From Bradyrhizobiaceae bacterium (lineage in GTDB: Bacteria > Pseudomonadota > Alphaproteobacteria > Rhizobiales > Xanthobacteraceae): a DNA stretch of 64,000 nt. The stretch lies in contig JADYXZ010000003.1 in NCBI GenBank assembly GCA_020853885.1, positions 62,001-126,000 of the forward strand. Reading direction: 5' to 3'. Below are positions 1-7,394 of this stretch, in pieces. The notes under the pieces are model-generated. The model saw only the letters and a program-made list of their open reading frames with translations, had not been told where the DNA came from and did not search any database. The number at the start of each line of letters is the position of its first letter. Positions within the stretch are counted from its first letter, which is position 1. The position numbers were made by a program, and so were the translations under genes.

Positions 1-7
1 CCTCGCG

Positions 8-796
8 CTAGCGCAGCATCGACGCAGTCGACTGCAGCATCTCGTCGGCTGCGGTGACGACGCGAGCGTTCATGGAATAGGCGCGTTGCGCGGCGATGAG
101 ATCGGAGATCTCCGTCACCGGATTGACGTTGGCCTGCTCGAGATGACCCTGCAGCAGCGTGCCGAATCCCTCTTCGCCGGGATTGCCGGTCTGCGGGACG
201 CCGCTGGCGGCGGTCTCCAGGAAGAGATTGTCGCCGATCGCCTGCAAGCCGGCCTTGTTGACGAACTTGGCGAGCTGGATCTGCCCGACGTCGCTCGGCG
301 TGCTCTGGCCCGGCTGCAGCACCTGCACGGTGCCGACCTGGTTGATCGAGATGCTGGTGGCGTCCTGCGGGATCGTGATCACCGGATCGACGACGTAGCC
401 TTCCGGCGTGACGATGCGGCCTTCGGCGTCGAGCTCGAACGAGCCCGCCCGCGTATAGGCGGTGCGGCCGTCCGGCGTCTGGATGCGGAAGAGGCCGTCG
501 CCGCGGATCGCGACATCGAGCGTCTTCTCGGTGGAGAGCACGCTGCCCTGCGTCATGATGCGGGGCGTGCCGACCACCTTGACGCCGGCGCCGATGTCGA
601 GGCCGACGGGCAGGATCGTGCCCTGGTCCGAGGTCGACATGCCGCTGCGGCGGAGGCTTTGATAGAGCAGGTCCTGGAATTCCGCGCGCTGGCGCTTGAA
701 TCCCGTGGTCCGCATGTTGGCGATGTTGTTGGAGATGACCTCGACGTTGAGTTCCTGGGCCATCATCCCGGTGGCGGCTGTATAAAGTGCGCGCAT
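8..796 (-). CDS. flgG: Flagellar basal-body rod protein FlgG (distal rod)
   Basis: 262 aa, the usual FlgG length. The N-terminus has the rod/hook signature: MRALYTAATGM, then a NNIANM/TTGFKR segment. The C-terminus ends in the amphipathic rod helix (LIAAQRAYSMNARVV...). FlgG polymerises outside the inner membrane to form the distal rod that crosses the periplasm, and is exported by the flagellar type III apparatus without a cleaved signal. The gene follows flgF on the same strand with a 29-nt spacer and a GGGAGA ribosome site before its ATG, so they are probably co-transcribed. The rest of the operon would run off the left edge of the window. Confidence 0.97.
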   Translation of the reverse strand: MRALYTAATGMMAQELNVEVISNNIANMRTTGFKRQRAEFQDLLYQSLRRSGMSTSDQGTILPVGLDIGAGVKVVGTPRIMTQGSVLSTEKTLDVAIRGDGLFRIQTPDGRTAYTRAGSFELDAEGRIVTPEGYVVDPVITIPQDATSISINQVGTVQVLQPGQSTPSDVGQIQLAKFVNKAGLQAIGDNLFLETAASGVPQTGNPGEEGFGTLLQGHLEQANVNPVTEISDLIAAQRAYSMNARVVTAADEMLQSTASMLR

Positions 797-825
797 GGTG
801 CGTTCTCCCGTCCGTCAGTGCGGCG

Positions 826-1572
826 TCACGCCGGCACGTCGGCGAGCTGCTGGATCGCGGACTGGCGCAGCTCGTCGGTCCGGCCCATGAGATTGGCGAG
901 GGTGGTGTAGGCGCGCGTCACTTCGATCATGCGCCCGATTTCCAGCACCGGGTTGACGTTGGATTTTTCCAGCGATCCCTGCACGACGCGCGTGCGTGCG
1001 TCGGCCGGCAGCGGCGCCGCTTCGCTGGTGAAAAGGTTGTTGCCTTCCTTGATGAGCTGCGAGGGATCCTCGAAGCGGACGAGGCGCAGGCGGCCGCGTT
1101 CGCCTTCACGCGTGGAGATCGTGCCGTCGGCGGCGATGGCGAAATCGGTGTCGTTCGGATCGAACACGACCGGCCCGGCATTGCCGAGCACGCGGAAGCC
1201 GGCGGGCGTCACGAGCTCGCCCGCCGCGTTCAGCACGAACGAGCCGGCGCGCGTGTAGCGCTCGCCCTGCGGCGTCTCGACGACGAAAAATCCATCGCCG
1301 TCAACGGCAACGTCGAGGTTGCTGCCGGTCTGCTGGAACGGGCCTTGCGACAGGTCGGTGCGCGTCTCGCGATCGAGCACGAACGAGACCTGCCGGTCGA
1401 GCGGCGCAATGAAATGGTCGGTGCGTGCGCGCCGGTCGAGAAATTCCTCGAACAGCACGTTCTCGCCCTTGAATCCCGTGGTGTTGAGATTGGCGAGATT
1501 GTTGGCGATGACGTCGAGCTCGCGGCGCAGGGCGACCTGGCGCGAAAGACCGACGAGAAGCGTGTTCTCCAT
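826..1572 (-). CDS. flgF: Flagellar basal-body rod protein FlgF (proximal rod)
   Basis: 248 aa. The N-terminal rod signature is visible (LSRQVALRRELDVIANNLAN, then LNTTGFKGE), as is a C-terminal helix (NPVLEIGRMIEVTRAY). It is shorter than and distinct from FlgG. FlgF forms part of the proximal rod. The ATG is preceded by GGGGAG at good spacing. It is the first gene of the minus-strand flgF-flgG unit and has a sigma-54-type promoter candidate about 50 bp upstream. The family call is firm; the F versus G distinction rests on order and on the weaker match to the FlgG consensus. Confidence 0.95.
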   Translation of the reverse strand: MENTLLVGLSRQVALRRELDVIANNLANLNTTGFKGENVLFEEFLDRRARTDHFIAPLDRQVSFVLDRETRTDLSQGPFQQTGSNLDVAVDGDGFFVVETPQGERYTRAGSFVLNAAGELVTPAGFRVLGNAGPVVFDPNDTDFAIAADGTISTREGERGRLRLVRFEDPSQLIKEGNNLFTSEAAPLPADARTRVVQGSLEKSNVNPVLEIGRMIEVTRAYTTLANLMGRTDELRQSAIQQLADVPA

Positions 1573-1624
1573 CGTCTGCTCCCCTTGGGCCCGAAGCTCC
1601 CCAGCTGGACCCGGGGTGTACAGG

Positions 1625-1639
1625 GCAGGAGCCGTGCCA
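1625..1639 (-). promoter_or_regulatory. Sigma-54-type promoter candidate for flgF-flgG
   Basis: Read on the minus strand this is TGGCAC-N5-CTGC. It matches the -24/-12 consensus TGGCAC-N5-TTGC at all but one base, with the invariant GG and GC in the correct 12-bp register. The predicted transcription start is near 1613, giving a leader of about 40 nt to flgF. Rod genes are sigma-54/FlbD-dependent in Caulobacter, which fits. No activator site was identified. Confidence 0.6.
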
Positions 1640-1851
1640 GTCCGCGGATTTTAATGTTTTCAGTAACTTAGACTGAAATGCGCGGCGGCAGGATGTCCCG
1701 AGCGGCACGATCGACCCGGCAAGAATTGCCGGCGTCAAGCATTCATTAACCATGTTGACCCTAGCGTGATCGCCTGAGGCGCCAGGGGAGCATCGGCGCC
1801 GCGACGCCGCCGCGTGCAGCAGGCACCGGCGCGCCCGGCTGGGGAAAGGTC

Positions 1852-2388
1852 ATGGCGAGCAAGGTCACGACTGCGCCGACGGATCTGGAAGAGGAAGAGG
1901 CATCGCCGGCGGAAAAGCCGGCGGCCGGCGGCTCCTTCTTCGGCCGGCTCATCGGCCGGTTCAAAGGCATGAGCCGGATGCAGATGATGATCTTCGGCGG
2001 CGTCGTGCTGCTCGTCGCGGCAGCGGGGGCGGGCGCCTTCATGTTCCTCGGCGGCGAGGAGAAGAAGGAAGCCGTTGCGCCGAAGGCGATCTATCACGAA
2101 TTGCCGGAGATCATGGTCAATCTCGCGGCGGGCAACGACCGTCCGCAATATCTGCGCGTGCGCATCACGCTGGAAGTCGACGACAGCCATGTGATCGAGG
2201 CGCTGCGTCCGGTGATGCCGCGCGTGGTCGATACCTTCCAGGTTCATCTGCGTGAATTGCGCGCGAGCGATCTCGACGGCTCGGCCGGCCTGTTCCGCCT
2301 GCGCGAAGAACTTACGCGGCGCGTCAACCACGCGATCGCGCCGGCCAAGATCCGCGCCGTCCTGTTCCGCGAAGTCGTCGTGCAATAG
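1852..2388 (+). CDS. fliL: Flagellar basal body-associated protein FliL
   Basis: 178 aa. Residues 1-45 are a charged cytoplasmic segment, followed by one membrane helix (MMIFGGVVLLVAAAGAGAFMF) and a periplasmic FliL domain (ITLEVDD, then PVMPRVVDTF). FliL surrounds the stator at the motor and supports torque and stator stability. The start is supported by GGGGAAAGG directly upstream. It is followed by fliM after a 33-bp spacer built of short direct repeats, and is probably the first gene of fliL-fliM-DUF6468-motE. Confidence 0.93.
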   Translation: MASKVTTAPTDLEEEEASPAEKPAAGGSFFGRLIGRFKGMSRMQMMIFGGVVLLVAAAGAGAFMFLGGEEKKEAVAPKAIYHELPEIMVNLAAGNDRPQYLRVRITLEVDDSHVIEALRPVMPRVVDTFQVHLRELRASDLDGSAGLFRLREELTRRVNHAIAPAKIRAVLFREVVVQ

Positions 2389-2421
2389 CGAGCGCATAGC
2401 GAGAGCACATAGCGAGAGCAT
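2385..2421 (+). repeat. Short direct repeats in the fliL-fliM spacer
   Basis: Three head-to-tail copies of a 13-bp unit like ATAGCGAGAGCAC (the first is 11 bp). They run from the fliL stop codon, which lies inside copy one, to the base before the fliM ATG. They provide only weak GAGAG-type ribosome-binding sequence. This looks like slippage-generated spacer DNA. Confidence 0.75.
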
Positions 2422-3636
2422 ATGGCCGAGAATGAAGACAACGAACAACAGGCACCGGCCGAGACCGCGGGTGCCGCGCCGGAAGAAGCCGCCGGACAGC
2501 CGGAGACGGCCGGCGTCGAGCAGCCGGAGCCGCGCCAGTCGAACGACGACGAAGTGGCCGCCGAATGGGCGGCAATGATCGACAACAACGGCAACTTCCA
2601 GCACGGCGAGAAGTCGACCGCGGAGCGCGTCCTCAACCAGGACGAGATCGACAGCCTGCTCGGCTTCAGCCTGGCGGATCTTTCGGTCGCCGACCACTCG
2701 GGCATCCGCGCCATCATCGATTCCGCGATGGTGACCTACGAGCGCCTGCCGATGCTCGAGATCGTGTTCGACCGGCTGGTGCGCCTGATGACGACGAGCT
2801 TGCGCAACTTCACGTCGGACAACGTCGAAGTCTCGCTCGACCGCATCACCTCGGTTCGCTTCGGCGAGTACCTCAACTCGATCCCGTTGCCGGCGATCCT
2901 CTCCGTGTTCCGCGCCGAGGAGTGGGACAACTACGGCCTGTTCACCGTCGACTCGAGCCTGATCTACGCGATGATCGACGTGCTGCTCGGCGGCCGGCGC
3001 GGGCAGACCGCGACGCGCGTGGACGGCCGCCCCTACACGACGATCGAAACCAACCTCGTCAAGCGCATGGTCGAGGTGGTGCTGAACGACGCCGAGCAGG
3101 CGTTCCGGCCGGTATCGCCGGTCCGGTTCACGATCGACCGCCTGGAGACCAATCCGCGCTTTGCCGCGATCTCGCGCCCGACCAACGCCGCGATCCTCGT
3201 GCGGCTTCGCATCGACATGGAAGACCGCGGCGGCGCGATCGAGATGCTGCTGCCCTACGCGACGATCGAGCCGATCCGCGAGACGCTGCTGCAGGCGTTC
3301 ATGGGCGACAAGTTCGGCCGCGACCCGATCTGGGAAGGGCATCTCGCGACCGAGATCTGGCAGGCGGAAGTGGAAGTCGACGCCGTGCTCTACGAGGACA
3401 TGCTGCCGCTGAAACGGCTGATGGATCTCGATGTCGGCGACACGCTGATGCTCGACCTCAGGCCGGATGCGCTGGTGAAGGTGCGCTGCGGGAACGTGGC
3501 GATCACCGAGGGCCGCATGGGGCACGTCGGCGAACGCATTTCCGTGCGCGTGGCGAAGCCGCTGAAGCGGCCGCGCACCACGCTCGCCATGTTCGAAAAT
3601 GCCGGAACCATGATGAAACGCGTGGAGGCCCCGTGA
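2422..3636 (+). CDS. fliM: Flagellar motor switch protein FliM
   Basis: 404 aa. The CheY-P-binding motif LNQDEIDSLL lies at residues 71-80, then the FliM middle domain (DRLVRLMTTSLRNFT onward) and a C-terminal SpoA/FliN-like domain (about 330-395, with VGDTLMLDLRPDALVKVRCG). FliM links the C-ring to chemotaxis signalling. Oddity: the CheY motif is normally at the extreme N-terminus, but here an acidic extension of about 70 residues precedes it, containing an EWAAMI short motif. The stop codon overlaps the GTG start of the next gene (GTGA). Confidence 0.97.
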   Translation: MAENEDNEQQAPAETAGAAPEEAAGQPETAGVEQPEPRQSNDDEVAAEWAAMIDNNGNFQHGEKSTAERVLNQDEIDSLLGFSLADLSVADHSGIRAIIDSAMVTYERLPMLEIVFDRLVRLMTTSLRNFTSDNVEVSLDRITSVRFGEYLNSIPLPAILSVFRAEEWDNYGLFTVDSSLIYAMIDVLLGGRRGQTATRVDGRPYTTIETNLVKRMVEVVLNDAEQAFRPVSPVRFTIDRLETNPRFAAISRPTNAAILVRLRIDMEDRGGAIEMLLPYATIEPIRETLLQAFMGDKFGRDPIWEGHLATEIWQAEVEVDAVLYEDMLPLKRLMDLDVGDTLMLDLRPDALVKVRCGNVAITEGRMGHVGERISVRVAKPLKRPRTTLAMFENAGTMMKRVEAP

Positions 3637-4097
3637 ACGACGCATTTCTCGGCCTGATGATCGAGAGCCTGGTGGCGGTGCTGCTCGTGCTGACCATCGG
3701 TTATTGCCTGATCCTGAACCGGCGGCTGAAGCGCCTGCGCGCGGACGAGTCCTCGCTGCGGGCGACCATTGCCGAGCTCGTCGCCGCCACCACGGTCGCC
3801 GAGCGGGCGATCGAGGGGCTGCGCACGACGGTGACGGACTGCGACGCCACGCTCGGCGAGCGGCTGCGCAACGCCGAGCGCATCGCGGCGGAGCTCGCCC
3901 GCGACGTGCGCAAGGGCGAGGAGATCGTCTCGCGCATTCACCGCATCGCGGTCGCGGCGCGCGGCTCGGAGCGTTCGAGCGCGGAGCCCGCGGCGCCGAC
4001 GGCCGCCGAGCCGAAATTCAGCCGCGTGTCCGACACGCTGGTGACGGCGCAGGCGCTTGCCAGCCGCACGCGGGCGCGCACGGGGCAGGCGGCCTGA
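3633..4097 (+). CDS. DUF6468-like membrane-anchored coiled-coil protein of the flagellar locus
   Basis: 154 aa from a GTG that overlaps the fliM stop, which argues for translational coupling. Residues 8-28 form one membrane helix (SLVAVLLVLTIGYCLILNRR), followed by a long helical, probably coiled-coil segment rich in Ala, Arg and Glu, and a low-complexity tail. Proteins of this shape sit between fliM and the MotE-like gene in many alphaproteobacteria and are annotated as DUF6468. No enzymatic motif is visible. Its role is unknown, but position and coupling suggest a flagellar accessory factor. Confidence 0.8.
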   Translation: MNDAFLGLMIESLVAVLLVLTIGYCLILNRRLKRLRADESSLRATIAELVAATTVAERAIEGLRTTVTDCDATLGERLRNAERIAAELARDVRKGEEIVSRIHRIAVAARGSERSSAEPAAPTAAEPKFSRVSDTLVTAQALASRTRARTGQAA

Positions 4098-4112
4098 CGG
4101 CCGCGGCTTGTC

Positions 4113-4820
4113 ATGGGCAGTCTGCGTCTCATTCCGATCGTCATCTTCGCGGCAACCTGTCTGCTCGCGTTGAAGACGGCCGGATTCATGTATGGGGACG
4201 CGCCGAAATCGCAGCAGCGCGACATCGGGACGGAGCTTCTGAGCCTGCTTCCGGGCAGAGCGCCGGTCGACGCCGATCCGATCGTCACCGGTGCCGCGCC
4301 GGAGAAGAAGCCGGACGCCGACAAGCAGGCGGCGCTGCCGAAGGAAAAGGAAGAGCCGCTGCCGGGCAGGCCGGTCGATCTCGGCAACAAGCAGTCGCCG
4401 GCGGAGCGCGCGCTGATCGAGCGGCTGCAGGAGCGGCGGCAGGAGATCGAGGCGCGCGCGCGCGATCTGGAGATGCGCGAGAACCTGATCAAGGCCGCGG
4501 AGAAGCAGCTCGAGACCCGGATCGAGCAGCTGAAAGGGCTGGAAGGGAAGGACACCCAGTCGTCGGAGCGGATCAAGAGCCTTGTCATCATGTACGAAGC
4601 GATGGGGCCGAAAGAGGCCGCGCGCATCTTCGACCGGCTCGATCCGAAGACCACCGTCTCGCTCGTGAACAACATGAACCCGCGCAAGGTCTCGGAGATT
4701 CTTGCGAAGATGCAGCCGGAGTCGGCCGAGCGGCTGACGATCGAGCTCGCGCGCCATCGCATGGAGCAGGCGATGCCGGCGACCGACCTGAAGCGGATCG
4801 AGCCGAAGAACGCGCAGTAA
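4113..4820 (+). CDS. MotE-like flagellar protein (MgtE N-terminal-type domain)
   Basis: 235 aa. An N-terminal hydrophobic segment (LIPIVIFAATCLLALKTAGF) acts as signal or anchor. A Pro/Lys-rich linker follows, then a coiled coil (about 90-150) and an MgtE_N-like helical domain (about 155-215: MYEAMGPKEAARIFDRLD, then MNPRKVSEILAKM). In Sinorhizobium MotE is a periplasmic chaperone for the motility protein MotC; homologues in Caulobacter-type loci follow fliM. It starts 15 bp after the DUF6468-like gene and probably closes this plus-strand operon. Confidence 0.8.
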   Translation: MGSLRLIPIVIFAATCLLALKTAGFMYGDAPKSQQRDIGTELLSLLPGRAPVDADPIVTGAAPEKKPDADKQAALPKEKEEPLPGRPVDLGNKQSPAERALIERLQERRQEIEARARDLEMRENLIKAAEKQLETRIEQLKGLEGKDTQSSERIKSLVIMYEAMGPKEAARIFDRLDPKTTVSLVNNMNPRKVSEILAKMQPESAERLTIELARHRMEQAMPATDLKRIEPKNAQ

Positions 4821-4854
4821 CGCCGGCGGCGTCCGTCGCCGCGGCGTCACGTGC

Positions 4855-7098
4855 TCAGACGCCGAACATTCTGCCCGTCAGGTTCGCTTCGCCCGTCAGT
4901 ACAGAGTCTTCGGCGCTGCGTCCGACCGCGATCCGGTGCGTTCCCTCCGCGATACGCCAGCGGCCGGCCTTGCCGTCGAAGCGCGCGAGCAGCCGCGGGT
5001 CCGCCGTCACGGTCACGCGCTTCGACTCGCCGGGCTTGAGCGGGACGCGCTCGAAGCCGAGCAGCCGCAGGCGCCGCTCGCCCGCGGCGTCCGTGAGATA
5101 GAGCTGCGGCACGTCGGCGCCGTCGCGCTTGCCGGTGTTCGTCACGGTGAAGCTCGCGGTGATCGTCTCGCCGCCGCCGACCGAAAGATCGGCGTAGGCA
5201 AAGCTCGTGTAGCTGAGCCCGTGGCCGAAGGCGTAGAGCGGCTTCTCGCCTTTCTGCGCGAACCAGCGGTAGCCGACTTCCGCGCCCTCGTCGTAGCGGA
5301 TCGTGACCGGTGTGCCCCAGGGCGTACCGAGCCCTGCTAGCTCCGGCCGTGGTGTCTGCTTCAAATCGGCCGGGAAGGTGATGGGCAAGCGGCCTGACGG
5401 GTTCACCCGTCCGGCCAGGATTTCCGCGATCGCCTGCCCGCCCGCCTGCCCGGGATACCAGGCTTGGATGATGGCCTTCACCTTGTCGCGCCATGGCATC
5501 GACACCGGGTTGCCGGTCTCCAGCACGACGATGGTGTTGGGGTTGGCACTCGCCACGGCATCGATGAGGGCGTCCTGCCCCCACGGGAGCGAAAGATCGG
5601 CATTGTCGAAGCCCTCGCCCTCCACGCGAATCCCGAAGGCGATGACCACGTCCGAACGCTTCGCCATCAACGCGGCTTCCGTCGGCGTATAGCCGGGATC
5701 GAAATCGAGCTCCGCCTTGGGCAAGAGCTTCTTCAGCTCCGCAAGCGGCGACGGCGGGTATAGAAAGAGATTGCGTCCGGCTCCCATGATGCCCGGGCCG
5801 CCGATCTTGACGACGCCCGCAAAACCACCCACCGGCAGCACCGCACCCGAGCCGGTGCCGCTGATCACCCCTTCCTGAGCGTGGCCGCCGATCACGGCGA
5901 TCTTCAGCGGCTTGTCCGTCACGAGCGGCAAGGCGCCGTCGTTCTTCAAGAGCACCATGCCCTGCCGCGCGGCTTCGAGCGCGATCTCGTTGTGCTTCGC
6001 CATGTCGACCTTGGACGTCGGCCCCCAGTTGTCGACGCCGACGGCATAGACCGAGCGCAGGATGCGGCGGACCATGTCGGACAGCCGCTCCTTCGGCAGC
6101 TTGCCCTCCTTGTAGGCCGCGCGCAGGCGATCGGTGAACGCTTCCGCGCCCCACTGCTTGACGTCCATCTGGATGCCCGATTCCTGGTCGAGCCCCTTGA
6201 GCGCGTATTGCCACTCGGGCACCGCGCCCCAGTCGGACATCACGTAGCCTTTGTAGCCCCAGGCTCCTTTGAGCACTTCGTTGAGCAGGTGGTGATTGCC
6301 GCTCACGTACTCGCCGTTGACCTTGTTGTAGCCGCTCATGATCGAGCCGGGCTGCGAATGCTCGATGGCGATCTGGAACGCGAGCAGGTCCGTCTCTCGG
6401 TGCGCGTCCGGGTCGATGATGGCGTCGAGCCAGTGGCGGTTCGTCTCGTTGCAGTTGAGCGTGAAGTGCTTGAGCGTCGAGATGACGCCTTCGCCCTGGA
6501 TGCCGTTGACCGCCGCGGCGCCGAGGACGGCGCTCACCCACGGGTCCTCCGAATAATATTCGTAGTTCCGGCCGTTACGGACGTCGCGCATGAGATTGAT
6601 GCCGCCGGCGAGCATGATGTTGAAGCCGCGGGTGCGCGCCTCGCGACCGATGGCGCCGCCGCCTTCGCGCACGAGCTGCGGATTGAAGCTCGCGCCGACG
6701 AGGATGGATGCGGGAAACGCCGTCGCGCCCTTGTCGTAGGGCCGGTAGCCGGGATTGGTGACGCCCATGCTGGCGTCGCTCGATTGCAGGGCCGGGATGC
6801 CGAGCCGCCGGATGCCCGGCGTATAGCCCGCGCTCAGGTTTTTGACGTCGGCGGGGATGCGCTTGTCGCGGGGGATGCCGATCGAGGGAACGGAGCCGAA
6901 GATGCTAATGAGGAGCGAGAAGCGCTCGTCGTCCGTCATCTTCTGCTCGGTGATGCGCGCGCGCTCGTCGGGCGACTGCGCGGCCGCCGTCTTGTCCTTG
7001 CCGGCTGCCGTTTGCGCGGCGGCCTGGCGGCCGAGCGCGGAGATCAGAATTGCCGTCGAAGTGCCAAGCTTCCAGAAGTCACGCCGCGTGAAGTTCAT
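4855..7098 (-). CDS. Exported glycoside hydrolase family 3 beta-glucosidase
   Basis: 747 aa from the ATG at 7098. This start was chosen because it opens a Tat-type signal (TRRDFWKLG, then a hydrophobic stretch ending AAAQ); a longer reading to 7176 adds no plausible protein. The GH3 N-domain covers about 55-375, with the KHF motif at 210-212 and the nucleophile Asp289 in VMSDWGA. The GH3 C-domain covers about 410-610 and a fibronectin-III-like C-terminal domain about 660-745. The expected role is hydrolysis of beta-glucosides in the periplasm. It converges on the MotE-like gene and is not part of the flagellar unit. Confidence 0.93.
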   Translation of the reverse strand: MNFTRRDFWKLGTSTAILISALGRQAAAQTAAGKDKTAAAQSPDERARITEQKMTDDERFSLLISIFGSVPSIGIPRDKRIPADVKNLSAGYTPGIRRLGIPALQSSDASMGVTNPGYRPYDKGATAFPASILVGASFNPQLVREGGGAIGREARTRGFNIMLAGGINLMRDVRNGRNYEYYSEDPWVSAVLGAAAVNGIQGEGVISTLKHFTLNCNETNRHWLDAIIDPDAHRETDLLAFQIAIEHSQPGSIMSGYNKVNGEYVSGNHHLLNEVLKGAWGYKGYVMSDWGAVPEWQYALKGLDQESGIQMDVKQWGAEAFTDRLRAAYKEGKLPKERLSDMVRRILRSVYAVGVDNWGPTSKVDMAKHNEIALEAARQGMVLLKNDGALPLVTDKPLKIAVIGGHAQEGVISGTGSGAVLPVGGFAGVVKIGGPGIMGAGRNLFLYPPSPLAELKKLLPKAELDFDPGYTPTEAALMAKRSDVVIAFGIRVEGEGFDNADLSLPWGQDALIDAVASANPNTIVVLETGNPVSMPWRDKVKAIIQAWYPGQAGGQAIAEILAGRVNPSGRLPITFPADLKQTPRPELAGLGTPWGTPVTIRYDEGAEVGYRWFAQKGEKPLYAFGHGLSYTSFAYADLSVGGGETITASFTVTNTGKRDGADVPQLYLTDAAGERRLRLLGFERVPLKPGESKRVTVTADPRLLARFDGKAGRWRIAEGTHRIAVGRSAEDSVLTGEANLTGRMFGV

Positions 7099-7394
7099 GA
7101 CGAATCCCCCGTGCAGACGACGCTTGTTAAAGGCACTATTCGGGCGCTCGCACGCCCCGCGGCTTGTCGTTGGCATTCCGTCGCAGTGAAATGCGGGTGC
7201 GGAATGCTGTTTGCCCCTTGCGCCCCTTTCATAAGAACCATTCTAGGTTCCGCCCCACTTGTGGAGTTTTTGCGGCGGCGGAGGTCGGTCTCGCCGGAAG
7301 CGGCTATACCATTCCGTAAATCCGTCATTAACCGCGTAAGTCTGCATTAAGGTCGCCCGGGTAGGGTCGAAGCAGCCCGAAACGGAGCGACCGG
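7099..7394. other. Divergent intergenic region, GH3 gene / TPR gene
   Basis: 296 bp between divergent starts. It is AT-richer than its flanks, as expected for promoters. Two TTAA half-sites occur near 7329 and 7347, but their spacing (15 nt) does not fit a CtrA site. A GGAG ribosome site lies at 7384-7387, just before the TTG start of the TPR gene. No small gene or clear hairpin was recognised. Confidence 0.5.
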
